Shown here: positions 34,214 through 44,935 of the stretch, piece by piece
Layout of the letters: the number at the start of each line of letters is the position of its first letter
Numbering within the stretch: position 1 is the first letter of the stretch
Assembly (NCBI GenBank): GCA_950295325.1
Contig: OX485805.1
Span: forward strand, 30,181,501-30,245,500
DNA length: 64,000 nucleotides
Reading direction: 5' to 3'
From: Polytrichum commune
Taxonomy: Eukaryota > Streptophyta > Polytrichopsida > Polytrichales > Polytrichaceae
Made by a program: the position numbers and the translations under genes
Notes under the pieces: generated by a model
Database searches by the model: none
What the model was told of the DNA's origin: nothing
Seen by the model: the letters and a program-made list of their open reading frames with translations, nothing else

Positions 34214-34889
34214 CAGTTGTCAACATGAACATTGTTCACTTCATGGTAATAAACCAACAACTACTTAACTCAGGTTACTACAACTTGTAGTAGATTCAAA
34301 AGCAATTAATTGGAGCCATTAGCATGCATGCTCACCACCTACATCACGTGCCACATGTAGGCCAACACATGCCAGGCGGGTCAACTATCATCATTGCAGG
34401 TGTCAAAAGGACATAACATTATTCAACTGCATGGTTGTGTTCCAGTCTATATCTAGCATTCAACATGGGCCTCCACTATCTTACCTTCATGGGAAGAAAT
34501 TTAGTAAATAAGACAAAAATGGCGCCGGTACGAATAATGAACATTGCCAATATGAATAGTAAGAAAATTCTAAATAATATCGGTATTTTCAATGAGAGTG
34601 TTGCTATGAATAGTGATTACAAGGAATAATCTTGGGATGAACAATGTTTCCTGCAAATATTACTGGGATGAATGGCGATTCCTGCGCATAATGCTGGGAG
34701 GTTAACTCCACCCAAATTTCCAAGGTCGGCCTGAATGTATGAACAATAAACAAACGTTTTCACTTTGTTCGAGATGCCCAGATGATATAATTGACATATT
34801 CCAAGATTATGGAACCAACCCACATGGCTAAATAATGTAATGGATTGGGAATACTGAAAATCTTACCAAGAAAAATTGGCTAGGAGTAG
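34214..34889. other. No feature recognised
   Basis: Mixed-composition sequence with ACGAATAATGAACA/GATGAACAATG-type words between 34520 and 34750, loosely repetitive. No gene motif. Confidence 0.4.
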
Positions 34890-35118
34890 TGCCCGGGAAG
34901 TTTTTGGGCATACTCTGTCAAGATCCTAGTGATTCTAAATCCGACCGGTTACATGTTGACATCTTCCAGTTTTGCTTTATTCATTTGAGGTATATTCTTC
35001 TATAGATTCCTCTAAAATGATCGACAATTCTCCTGAAGTCTCGAACTTCCACCGGTTATTTCTCAAACTCAACTGGCTCATCTTTAACTAACTGTCAGTT
35101 CTCCCTGTTCAATGGCTT
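34890..35118. repeat. Dispersed 235-bp repeat family, copy 3
   Basis: Begins GTGCCCGGGAAGTTTTTGGG, carries CGACCGGTTACATG, GAGGTATATTCT..ATAGATTCCT, CCACCGGTTATTTCTC and ends CAGTTCTCCCTGTTCAATGG. It is the best-preserved of the three copies. Confidence 0.8.
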
Positions 35119-35223
35119 GGAGTACTAAAATTTTGACAAACTTTCATTGTGCAACTCTGTTTAGAAAAGGGATCACATACAGTGAGACAATGAGTGATAT
35201 AGTTGCCTAGTTGGACACCTCTA

Positions 35224-35638
35224 CTACACTAAAAAGGGTATTTAGTGTTTGATACACTAATTATGAATACATACACTAAATGTCAATAACCCTATGAAAG
35301 TAAGTAACATTACATGTAAACTCAAATGCTAATTATCAACTAAGGTAATATGTGGAAGTTACATGTTTGAGTCTAGTGTTAGTAAGATAATTTTAAAATA
35401 GAAATAAAATAACAATGATAAAAGGAGAGAGATCAGCCAGCAGGAAGGTGGAATGCTAGCCCTAAAATTGCAAGTCCACTGAAATCTATGCTTCCCAGGA
35501 AGGGAGGTGGCAATAGGGAAGGCACTGGCACATTTATGTTTAATACTAATTGTCAAGGAATTGAAAATTAGTGTTGAGCACAGTAGGGTGGTAACGACAT
35601 TAAATATAATCAAATACTAAATATCATGTTTAGTGTAG
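35224..35638. mobile_element. MITE, CTACACTAAA family, copy 1
   Basis: TA-flanked (35222-35223, 35639-35640). Ends read CTACACTAAAAAGGGTATTT and, inverted, CTACACTAAACATGATATTT. Related to 57857-58235. About 415 bp, non-coding. Confidence 0.8.
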
Positions 35639-35681
35639 TAGAATCGAATGCTATCTTTGGGAAATAATTGGTTATGAACTA

Positions 35682-35793
35682 GGTAACTGATGAGAGGGCC
35701 AAGGTTATCACCTAGGGTTGGTGATGCTCACGCGGCGAGCCACGTGAGCATCACCGGCCCCAGGTGGTAACCCTGGCCTTCGAGTCGGTTACC
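35682..35793. repeat. 112-bp imperfect palindrome (hairpin)
   Basis: Arms GGTAACTGA..GGGCCAAGGTTATCACC..GGTGATGCTCACG and CGTGAGCATCACC..AGGTGGTAACCCTGGCC..GTCGGTTACC pair over about 50 bp with a 9-bp loop (about 35733-35741). GC content is well above the surroundings. It abuts the inverted-repeat element at 35798. Confidence 0.85.
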
Positions 35794-35797
35794 CGAC

Positions 35798-36302
35798 GTA
35801 ACCATCTGTTTAGAGGGTCAAGCTCCGGTGTAGGTCTCTGTGGGAGGTTTGCTTCAAAGTTTCAAGTTGGTTTATTGGAGTTTGTGATCGGTTTGTAGGT
35901 GTTTCAGTCGATTTTATTCCATCTTCACAAAACTTGCCACGAAGAGGCAGATCTGGTCGTAAAAGGTTTACAACTAGCTTGGATTGTCTACTCTTCTCTA
36001 TTCCTACTTCTTTCTACGTTGTTAAGGGCGATGGCAGGCTCAGAGGTGGAGGTTCTTGGAAGCCATGGGATTCTTGAATCGTGTGAGGCAATGGACGACC
36101 CCGGAGCGTCACGGCCACGCGGGCGCTGGATGTGTAGGGATTTGAATTTATGGCGCTAAAAATATATAGATGATAGCTTTGTACTACTACTTGGTAGGTA
36201 GGAAACTAGAAAGAGGGTCATAAGTTATGGATTGTTTTCCACCATGCTCATGAGCCAATAGAAGGTAGCCACGTCAGCGAGACCCTCTAAACAGATGGTT
36301 AC
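35798..36302. mobile_element. 505-bp element with perfect 22-bp inverted repeats and GC-rich core
   Basis: Both ends read GTAACCATCTGTTTAGAGGG then TC inward (35798-35819 and, inverted, 36281-36302). The core holds a GC-rich patch (36030-36140) unlike the rest of the window, with an 86-codon frame at 35899-36159. This could be captured host sequence (Pack-type element). The frame includes MAGSEVEVLGSHGILESCEA and has no recognised domain. Target duplication uncertain; GTT on both sides is possible. Confidence 0.7.
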
Positions 36303-36800
36303 GGGTGTTTCCCAAACTGCTGAAAAACAATTAGCACAGTTTACATCAGACAAGAACTAAGGGAAAATTAATTGTATCCCCGATGAAGCCTTGATTACCT
36401 CCAAGCTTCCACTGCACTTTAGAACACGGCCCTTCTTCATATCAAATGGAGACCTCATATTCCCCACAATAAGCAAATATGAACACGAACCCCCAATTCC
36501 GACCCAAATGATCTCAACATCATCCCGGCCAAGTGACCAAATGCGGTTCTCAAATGCACTATAATTTCACTCCAAAGAGAATATGTTTTTCTCACCGATC
36601 GATGGTTAAAGTATGCGGGCCTTGATAGAGCAGCAATCTTATGCCAAATGCCTCTATTTTTGTGCTATATGATAAGGCTCCTAGTTAAGAACAAACACCC
36701 GAAAAAAATAAAATAAAAAATCAATAACACATGTTACGATGAGTTTGGTTTGTGTGCTTATTAATAATACACCAAGTATTTTGGGTTTAGTGATGGATAC
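36303..36800. other. No feature recognised
   Basis: AT-rich spacer with no ORF of interest. Confidence 0.4.
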
Positions 36801-36804
36801 AATG

Positions 36805-37829
36805 GGGAGGGTCTATGTGATCACTCAAAGAGGAAAAAAAGAATCATGAGTTTGACCTCTGATGATATTTTCATTTGAACCAGCAAAACTTGACCATTTG
36901 AAACGATTCAGATCGTCACCGTTCACAATCGGTGACTGGATGAGAGAGTTCGCACGTCAATCTAACGGCCGAAAGCGTATGATGTGGAGTTGGAAGTGTC
37001 CGTTATAGGCTTGCACATCATATGTGCTTTGAATCGGGACAAATACAGTTAATTTGATTAATACAATTGGGAGGGTCTATGTGATCACTCAAAAGAAAAA
37101 AGAATCATGAGTTTGACCTCTGATGATATTTTCATCTCAACTAGCAAAACTCGACCATTTGAAACGATTCAAATCATCACCGTTCACAATTGGTGACCGG
37201 ATGAGAGAGTCCACGAGCCGATCTAACGGCCAAAAGCGTACGATGTGGGGTTGGAAGTGTTTGTTATAGGCCCGCTTATCGTATGTTCTTTGAATCGGGA
37301 CAAACACGGTAAATACGATTAATACAATTGGGAGGGTCTACGTGATCACTCAAAAGAAAAAAGAACCATGAGTTTGACCTCTGATGATATTTTCATCTCA
37401 ACTAGCAAAACTCGACCAATTGAAACGATTCAAATCGTCACCATTCACAATCGGTGACTAGATGAGAGAGTCCACGAGCCGATCTAACGGCCAAAAGCGT
37501 ACGATGTGGGGTTGGAAGTGTTTGTTATAGGCCCGCTTATCGTATGCTCTTTGAATTGGGACAAATATGGTAAATACGATTAATACGATTGGGAGGGTCT
37601 ATGTGATCACTCAAAAGAAAAAAGAATCATGAGTTTGACCTCTGATGATATTTTCATCTCAACTAGCAAAACTCGACCAATTGAAACGATTCAAATCGTC
37701 ACCGGATGAGAGAGTTCACGAGCCGATCTAACGGCCCAAAGTGTACGATGTGGAGTTGGAAGTGTCCGTTATAGGCCCGCACATCGTATGTTCTTTGAAT
37801 CGGGACGAACACGGTAAATCGGATGACTA
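36805..37829. repeat. Four tandem units of about 261 bp
   Basis: GGGAGGGTCTAYGTGATCAC starts at 36805, 37069, 37330 and 37591 (steps 264, 261, 261). Units contain GAGTTTGACCTCTGATGATA, TGAAACGATTCAAATC, CGATCTAACGGCCAAAAGCG and CGTATGTTCTTTGAATCGGG. The last copy lacks the roughly 18-bp CGTTCACAATCGGTGAC word. Later copies are more alike than the first. Confidence 0.95.
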
Positions 37830-38600
37830 AACTCTTGTGATATATCTCACCCATGAAGTAGAGTGACGATGACGTCCACCACCCCACATGTGCATTACCA
37901 TGCACTAAAAAAATCCACCAAACATATCCCCCCATGTGGTTGAGGTATCACCTTGGTGCTTCTAAGGCTTCTAGGTCTCCCTCTCTCCACTAGGCTCTTT
38001 CTTGGTTCTTTTGCGGTACAAAAAGCGGGGGGGGCAGGCATGGAGGAAAACAATGAAAGGCACGGCCATTTGGGTGTCTCCGTTCCTTTATAAGTACAAA
38101 GGGCAATACCTAACAAAGGCCACGAAGCACCTGCGGAGGCTTAACTCCACTTGTAACGGTCCCCACGGCGGGGCTATGTGATAAAGAGGAGGACGCCCCC
38201 TCTTCCAAGGGGCGGTAGGATGCCTTCTACCTCACCGGCCTTCTTAGAAGGCCAATGCACCCCGGCCTACCGTATTTCTAATGTTGGAGTCTCATTGGAA
38301 CGGTGTACAAGTCATAACATTCGTCAGCACATGCTTTCAGTTGGATGGGTCACAAAATCCTAGGAGTATAATCACAATGTCTTAAGTGTTTGTTATCCTT
38401 CACGTTATAATGTCAACCTGATGATGTACGAGGACCCTTACTCTACTGAGTAATGTTGTGGTTCTTGACGGGTATCACGTAATGTATGTGGGGTGAAGTG
38501 ACTTTCTTTTTTGGGTTGTTCTTCATCTTCTGTTGATAATATTCACAATTTCAAGTGTGTGTTGCAAAAGCATCAACGAGAGCATATTGAGAATTTGGCC
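37830..38600. other. No supported gene; GC-rich patch at 37930-38300
   Basis: Composition is higher in GC than most of the window. Frames of 60-75 codons on both strands show no domain. The segment AGGAGGACGCCCCCTCTTCC...GGGGCGG is locally self-complementary. Confidence 0.35.
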
Positions 38601-38619
38601 TCCCCTTATTTAGTCGTGG

Positions 38620-39390
38620 TTATTGGAAGTGCACGTTTGTTGATTTCTTAATTGAGTACATAGGTCCTCCCAACTGTGTTCACCCTTGAGTGTGGAGTAG
38701 TTAATGAACCTTTTTCTCTTATCTTTTGGGCACAAATCGAAATGAATCAATTGCAAGAAAGAACTAGGTACGACCACCTCGGGGGAGCAACCTGAACCGA
38801 GGGGCATCAAGAAATAATGCCCCTCCCAGGCCTTAACTTCTAAAATTGCTACGGGTCACAATAAGACCTTTGTCACACCAAACCGAATCAAATTCCTAAA
38901 GAACATCTTGATAGGCAACGTTTGCGGCTTTTCCCAAGTCCATGAGAGTTTGTTTCCATTCAAGTCTACCATAGTCCAACAAAGAGTCTCACACCTATTG
39001 GTACATCTTCTCCACATGCCATTGAAGGGTGTTAAAAACCAAATCATTTAGTTGGCGCCAAATAATCCACAGAACGCCACTCTTAAGAAGAACCAGATAT
39101 GATTGAACCGTTTCATAGTCTTATAAAGAGGTTGATCAAAGAGGCATAGGATTGTTGACAAAGATTTCCAAGGGCCAAGGTTACCTCTTTTGGCAAAGAA
39201 CTACCACATAATGTTCGCAGCATAACCCCACACTTGTTGGGCCAGTGGACAACTGAAGGTAATCAATGAATCTTGAAGATGTAGTACAGTCTCTTTTAAA
39301 CGTGTGTTTTTATGGTGTTTGTTCTTTGACCCTCATCTAAAGCAAACACCAATCAAATATACATGTCCGGTTAAGAAAAGGAACCAAAGC
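38620..39390 (-). pseudogene. LINE retrotransposon 3' relic (zf-RVT domain)
   Basis: Minus-strand frames give the C-terminal end of a plant non-LTR retrotransposon ORF2. In order: ETVLHLQ (about 39272-39294), the zf-RVT core CPLAQQVWGYAANIMW (about 39205-39252), the tryptophan motif GVLWIIWRQLNDLVFN (about 39035-39080), then DSLLDYGRLEWKQTLMDLGK and FDSVWCDKGLIV (about 38860-38985). They are in different frames with stops, so the copy is dead. The zf-RVT domain follows the reverse transcriptase in LINE proteins and is thought to bind nucleic acid. A putative 3' untranslated part (38620-38720) is repeated at 40920-41000. Confidence 0.75.
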
Positions 39391-39404
39391 AAAAATCATA
39401 TACC

Positions 39405-39535
39405 TTAGGGTATGTGCAATGGTCTCTTGGATTAAATCAGTAGGGTGTGAAGTTACTCAATACAAGCTTGGAATGACACCATTAGGGTCTTGATGATGCC
39501 AAAATCTTTATAAAGGTTCATGGTCTTATTGTGGG
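39405..39535. repeat. Direct repeat paired with 40605-40735
   Basis: GGTATGTGCAATGRYCYSTG, AGTAGGTATGAAGTT-CTCAATA and GCCAAAACCTT-type words occur in the same order in both places. This suggests two LINE-related copies in direct orientation. Confidence 0.6.
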
Positions 39536-39553
39536 CAATTCCAATCCCACGTA

Positions 39554-40281
39554 CAGTTTGGTAGAACCTTGTTAATACGACACTTGTTATACAACACCCT
39601 CAATATTACGGCACATTTTTGTGAGATCAAACTTTTTAGTTTTAAACTCCTTCTTTTATACGATTGCGACACTCGATAATGCAACATTTAGAATCTCCGT
39701 CTTGTCATATTAAAGAGGTAGTTAATGTTAAAATTCTCATCATCTATGTTATGTACATCTAAAAAACGTCCATTTTCACTTGGAAACTACTTGGGAACTT
39801 CACTTATCATTGAGAACTTAATGAGAATTTGGGTTATTAATGTAGAATGGACATGGTTAGGGTTAGAGTGGTTGCTGCAATAATATGTTGCCTTGAACAC
39901 GGGTGATATAATATCACCAGTATCTTGATGCTAAACATCATGCATCATTGTTGTCTAGTTTCTTATTAAAGAACTCTTTATATTTTGATGTTAATGACAC
40001 TATTAGTTTTCAAAAGTTAGTAGGGAATTTAGATAAGATGACAGTTGCTAACTTGGGTAGGCAACACCAAAGATCTTTGGACTCTTATTTCAAGAGTTCT
40101 TGAGAATATTTGTATTTTTTTGGAGTTATAAATTATTATTTCGTACCATCTATATTGCTTAAACTCGTTGTATATATTTTAAAGCTCATATTACTTATGT
40201 TTTTGTATTCCCTCAATAGTCCGAAGATGATACGACTTTTTGTGTGTTTCCCAAGCGTGTTGTACTAAAGAGGGAGAATAG
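39554..40281 (+). mobile_element. Pogo/Tigger-like element, copy B (728 bp)
   Basis: TA-flanked (39552-39553, 40282-40283). Starts CAGTTTGGTAGAACCTTGTT and continues AATACGACACTTG; ends CTAAAGAGGGAGAATAG. Colinear with copy A, with the same C-terminal coding relic (ISFQKLVGNLDKMTVANLGR, then HQRSLDSYFKSS* near 40064-40102). It lies within the LINE-derived region. Confidence 0.85.
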
Positions 40282-40283
40282 TA

Positions 40284-40920
40284 GGATTGTCTTATCTAGT
40301 TAGCCTATGCAAATCACAACGATCTACAACTGCAGTTCCAAAGTCGAAGTGCAAAAAGTAAAGGAGGAAAGATTAAGGATTTTCTTTTTCCTTGGCAAGT
40401 AATTACATAGGCCCTTTTAAATCTCTTAGCTATTGGACATATAATATTGTCTACATTTTGAGCACACAATCCGATATTATCATATCATGTGGTATCTTTA
40501 TGGTGTATGTTTTCAACAACAACCCATATACACAAGCACTCAAATATAAGTGTCCAATTTAGAATAGTGGCCAAATACACCTCCATTTCTTGACATGTAT
40601 CAAAAAAAGGTATGTGCAATGACCCGTGGATCCTACAAGTAAGGTATGAAGTTTCTCAATATAAGTTCAAGAATATACCAATAGAGTCTTCATGAAGCCA
40701 AAACCTTGGGGAAACTTGAGTATGATTGCAAGGTTTGTGGATGGTAGAGGGGTGGTGTTGGTCTAGGGTATGTGGGTGTTATTGGGTTCACTTTTCAGGT
40801 CCTCCAACTTCTACCAATAAGATTTACACAATGAAACTTGCGTTGATTAGAAAATCTTTAATGAGTCATTAGCAAAAATCATATAGAAAATCAAACTTCC
40901 ACAAATGTAATAATGGTGAT
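40284..40920. other. LINE-associated repeat sequence, no ORF
   Basis: Includes the partner (40605-40735) of the 39405-39535 repeat. Otherwise featureless AT-rich sequence. Confidence 0.4.
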
Positions 40921-41190
40921 TGGAAATGTAAGGTTGTTGATTTCTAATTGAAAACATAGACTCTCCTAGTTGTACTCAATGTTTAGTGTGGAGTAGTTAA
41001 TAAAATATGAAGATGTAGTCCAATCTCTTTTCAACATGTAATTTTATGGCGTTCTTTCTTTGATTCTCCCTAACCCACACTCTAATCAATGTAGGGATCC
41101 AATTTAAGAAAAGAAACCCACACACCTTAGACCTAATAACCCCTTTTGATGCCCATAATATAAGGATGACAATCTTAACATTACTCTGCA
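40921..41190 (-). pseudogene. Second LINE 3' relic, internally deleted
   Basis: A minus-strand 64-codon frame (FLFLNWIPTLIRVWVREN onward) and the following GTAGTCCAATCTCTTTTCAACATG block match the part just before the zf-RVT core in the 38.6-39.4 kb relic. It then jumps directly to the putative 3' untranslated words (AACTACTCCACACT, AATTAGAAATCAACAA). The zf-RVT core and C-terminus are therefore deleted. Confidence 0.55.
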
Positions 41191-41298
41191 CTAGGGTGAT
41201 GCACCCCTAGTGTTGGGAATTTAGGACATACTAAGACAATAATACTTGCTTATGATGGGCCACCTTCATAAAATGATCAATACTCAACCTAGGATATT

Positions 41299-41690
41299 GT
41301 TTATTATGTGAAGGTAGACCCACAATTTGGCCTATCCTGGGAATGTCATACCAAAACCAAGTGCAAAATAATATTGAAAAAATATATGATAGCTTATTGT
41401 TGACCAGCTTGTTAACATGCTTGCATGCATGTTGCATGGGGCCAAATGTATAATTTATGTTGGTCAAGAATGATGCGATGTGCCAAGTCTAGAAATCTTT
41501 GCCAGACGTTGAAGCATCCCTATCGAGCTCTGTCATCTTAAGAATTTGATGCCCCTAACCCACTCGCCAGTGCCCATACCAGAATTTACTAGCCCTGCCC
41601 ACGTTGTTATCCATAGCTTGCTTGCCCGGACAGAACCATGGACGGAATTAGCTCCAATAGCATTAGTCATCCTTTGAGCCACAAACCTTC
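41299..41690. repeat. Left arm of a 0.4-kb inverted-repeat pair
   Basis: Matches 44530-44925 in the opposite orientation: GTTTATTATGTGAAGGTAGA, TTTGGCCTATCCTGG, CCAAGTGCAAAATAATATTG, TTGCATGGGGCCAAA, GGTCAAGAATGATGCGATGT and TTAGTCATCCTTTGAGCCA all occur in order. Divergence is clear but moderate. Confidence 0.85.
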
Positions 41691-41779
41691 CTTGGACATT
41701 GGGAACATTTCATGCTCCCATTTCTTGGGTTCCGCACCACATGTATTAATGTTTTATGCAAATGAGATATGCTATTAAG

Positions 41780-42018
41780 TATGCACTAAAATATGTGGAA
41801 TGTGTTATGCACTAGATGGAGACCCAAAAATATGTTATGCACCAGATCCAAATCCAATATTGTGTTATGTACCATATCCAAATTTGTGCTATTACACCGA
41901 ATCCAAATCTAGAAATGTGTTATGCACTAGATCAAGATCCAAAAATGTGTTATACACCGTTCCAAATCCAAAAATGTATTTTGCACTAGATCCAAAAATA
42001 TGTTATGCATCGAAATTA
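41780..42018. repeat. Tandem repeat, about 7 units of 30-37 bp
   Basis: Units of the type AAAAATGTGTTATGCACTAG followed by ATCCAAATCC, with length variation. The 87-codon frame starting at 41800 is encoded by this array. Confidence 0.85.
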
Positions 42019-42065
42019 ATGGATCTGAACTTATTAATGCGCACAATTATTTCATACAAATAGTG

Positions 42066-42843
42066 CAGACCTTGGACAACTATCTAAGTGGGCAGCTATT
42101 TAGCTAGCTAAAAGCTCCAACTAGCTAAAGCTACGTAGGAATTTGGTGCCTCAAAAGAATAGCTAACTAAAACTAAGTGCCATAATATGGGCGAGGAAAT
42201 TTAGCTAGCTGAAGTTAGCTCATAGCTAGGTGGAAACTAAATGTAATCTCGGTGGAATGAATGATGTCATTGCACCCAAAAGGTCACCTCTCAAACTTGG
42301 ACTCGTTGAAACAGTGATGTTTTTGAAACTAAACATGAGCCTAATTCCTAATAATCCAGCAGATGTTGTGGAATCTCCGATTCGGAATACCTTGATTCTA
42401 TCTTGTCTTGAATTGCTAGATGACATTGACGATTCCGATGATAATGAAAATGAAGAAGAAGAAGAAGAAGATGATGATGATGATCTATCACCAGTGTCAG
42501 CCAAAAGTGAGGAAACCAACTATACGTGTTGATTTTAAGACTTTCAATTTCCTTGTGCAACAACATGAAAATATAGAGCCAATCAAGAGCAATACTATTT
42601 ATTTATTTATATATAGTTTCGTTTGAATGGATTTTTCTCTCAGTTAGAATGAATATGCATGCCACACAACTTTTGAGCTAGTCGAAGCTAAGTGAAAATG
42701 AGAGTTTCGAAAAAGTTAGGTTGCTAAAGCTAAGTAAGAGTCCTAGGTCCGGTGAACCTAACTAGCAAAAGTTAAGTGACAGATAAAGGCCCAAAAAATT
42801 TAGCTAGGTGATGCTAGCTAGTTGGCCAATTGTCCAAGGTCTT
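42066..42843 (+). mobile_element. Short hAT element with 8-bp target duplication
   Basis: Left end CAGACCTTGGACAA; the right end is the complement except for the last base (T in place of G). Flanked by AAATAGTG at 42058-42065 and 42844-42851. Inside both ends, TAGCTAGCT/AGCTAAG words are densely repeated, as in hAT subterminal regions. The 778-bp element contains one frame (42230-42532). Confidence 0.88.
42230..42532 (+). CDS. Probable hAT transposase C-terminus, 100 codons
   Basis: The frame includes PKRSPLKLGLVETVMFLKLN followed by MSLIP, which fits the last helix of the hAT dimerisation domain (R-x-x-L-x-x-x-x-VE-x-x-x-FLK-N-x-x-L-I-P). A strongly acidic tail follows: about 22 Asp/Glu within 30 residues near positions 65-92 of the frame. 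The ER-G-FS core upstream is missing. An AG acceptor context before 42224 could mean this is a last exon rather than a complete frame. AT-rich sequence after the stop may serve as a 3' end. Function as a protein is doubtful. Confidence 0.5.
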   Translation: METKCNLGGMNDVIAPKRSPLKLGLVETVMFLKLNMSLIPNNPADVVESPIRNTLILSCLELLDDIDDSDDNENEEEEEEDDDDDLSPVSAKSEETNYTC

Positions 42844-42851
42844 AAATAGTG

Positions 42852-43835
42852 CATGTAATCAGGTAGTATTTCTCTCTAAGCCTGTGATGCCAAAATTCTA
42901 TAGCTCAGTGCAAACAACCTCTTGTTATGTGCGTACATTCACATGATTTGTAGGTTGTGCATGAGTATTTCTAATCGCACTTAATTTGATTATGTGCTAG
43001 TAATTGATGTGGTGTTATGAAATTTTTCTACGTCTAATGATTAAGTTGATTCAGTACAATCTACCGTTCATATCAATGTAGACTCATGATTGTTTTGAAC
43101 CCGTTCAACTCCATCATTACTTATAAGTTTTGTGAGTCTTTAATTGGTTAGTTAATCTAATTAATTTAATAACAAGGACTTGTTGATCTAATAACATATA
43201 TCCACATGCACATAACACATTGATTTGCTAAGTTTTGCAGTTCCAACACAGTTGATTAAGACATGGCTGGAAATATATTGTAGTTTGTCCAAAACACTTA
43301 CGATTCTCATTACAAGAGAGTCAACTTCGTCGACTTCAAACCCAACTCCGAGACATACGCTAAAGATGTCAATTTGATCTAGTTGCTTTTACAACGACAT
43401 TCTACATGTGCTTTTGTCTGGGGATGGCCAACAATCTAGTTTGCAAATCTAGTGACGTAGTCATCTTTCTTGTTGAAGGGCAAAGCATATTACCGAAATA
43501 TAAAAGTAACAATTTTGATTATGAGGATTGATTTTAGGAGAAACCTTAGCTGCAATATTTACAAACTAGACTATCTATTAAAATTATGCACTTTATTAAT
43601 TATTTCAACTCAAGGTAATGTTCAGTCATCACATAAAATGCTCCTTTCAAAATTATTCTAATTTACATCAATCCACTTTTTTCTAGTATGTAGAAAGTGT
43701 CATACAAAAAACTTTATGTAGAAAATGTTGTACAAAATATATCATGCAAAAATGGTCATACAAAAAATATTATGTAAAATATGTCATGCAAATGATTCAT
43801 GCATAATGTATTCTTTAGAACATATGAATACGCAT
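42852..43835. other. No gene; short ATGTCATACAAAAA-type repeats at 43690-43810
   Basis: The block 43690-43810 consists of variants of GTCATACAAAAAATATTATGTA. The remainder is AT-rich without motifs. Confidence 0.45.
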
Positions 43836-44246
43836 CACGGGGAGGTCACTCCATTGTCAAGTTGGAAACCATGTGCGAGCAAAAAAAATCTACTTTTTCT
43901 AAGTTGCATCAACAAAATGGGTCAAACTTTTATCAAAAAAAAAATCATGAGTACATATACATGGTATCTATTACATAGTAAAATTTGATAACCAAATTTG
44001 ATAACTTTTTTTTATTCTAGAAAACATACCGTTTCTAACTAGAATGACGCAAAATTGAACTAAAAAAATTACTAGAAAATGGAGATGATCAAAAATTTCA
44101 AAAAAATACACAAAAGATATTATCAATGGATATGTATATATAGAAAAACATCTTAATATTTAAAATTATCTATGGCATATAATATAGGGGTAGCAAACTT
44201 TGTTCGCACGTGGTTTTCAACTTGACAATGGAGTGACCTCCCCGTG
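43836..44246. mobile_element. MITE of the CNCRGGKAGKKCACT family, member E1 (411 bp)
   Basis: Ends begin CACGGGGAGGTCACTCCATT, and the inverted repeats stay matched for about 48 bp with 3 differences, the longest arms in the family. Flanked by ATACGCAT at 43828-43835 and 44247-44254. ATGTGCG/ACGTGCG starts at position 36 from both ends (43871; complement ending 44211). It lies between the arms of the 41.3/44.9 kb inverted pair. No coding sequence. Confidence 0.95.
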
Positions 44247-44529
44247 ATACGCATCATTTATTTGAATTTGATTTGTTTTACGATGAATGAACACAATTTC
44301 ATTCGATGTTTTTGATTTTATCCTAGAAAAATTTACTTCTCTCCCCTGTAAGCAACATGATTCTTGGATGATCCTCTGAAAAATCCTTCAAGAAAGTTTC
44401 TATGTTCTTTTTCAATGAACTATCGTTGTCGTGTGCAGGGAGTAGCATTGTGTTGGTTTTACTTTATTTTATGAAATTGCGACATCTTTCGCGATTAAAT
44501 CATTATGCTTCCCATGACCAACTCCCTCG

Positions 44530-44925
44530 CCTTTTGTCTGTAATGGCTCAAAGGATGACTAACGTCTTTGGAGCTAACTCCGTCGATGGTTCCATCCAGT
44601 CAAGCAAGCTATGGGCAACAACGTGGGCAGGACCAAAAAGTTTTGGTCTGCGCACTGACACGTGGACCAAGGGCAGCGGATTCTTAGGCAGACAAAGCTC
44701 GATAGGAATGTTTTAGTGTCCAACATAGATTTCTGGACCTGCCACATCGCATCATTCTTGACCAACACAATTTGGCCCCATGCAACATACATGCAAGTAT
44801 GTTAACAAGTTGGTCAATAACAAGTTGGCATCTATTTTGTCAACATTATTTTGCACTTGGTTTCGGAATAACATTGCCAGGATAGGCCAAATTGCTGGTC
44901 TACCTTCACACAATAAACAACAACA
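44530..44925. repeat. Right arm of the 0.4-kb inverted-repeat pair
   Basis: Inverted partner of 41299-41690. Frames in the arm (44402-44716 plus; 44574-44792 minus) are partly shared with the other arm, so the arms may derive from a coding repeat, but no domain was recognised. Confidence 0.85.
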
Positions 44926-44935
44926 AAGGTAGATG

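Noticed and set aside
36805-37829. CRISPR-like appearance of tandem repeats (also 15145-15722 and 1436-2390)
   Set aside because: Units are head-to-tail and similar throughout, with no unique spacers, no cas genes and a plant context.
41800-42063. 87-codon ORF left of the hAT element
   Set aside because: Entirely encoded by a degenerate 30-37-bp tandem repeat.
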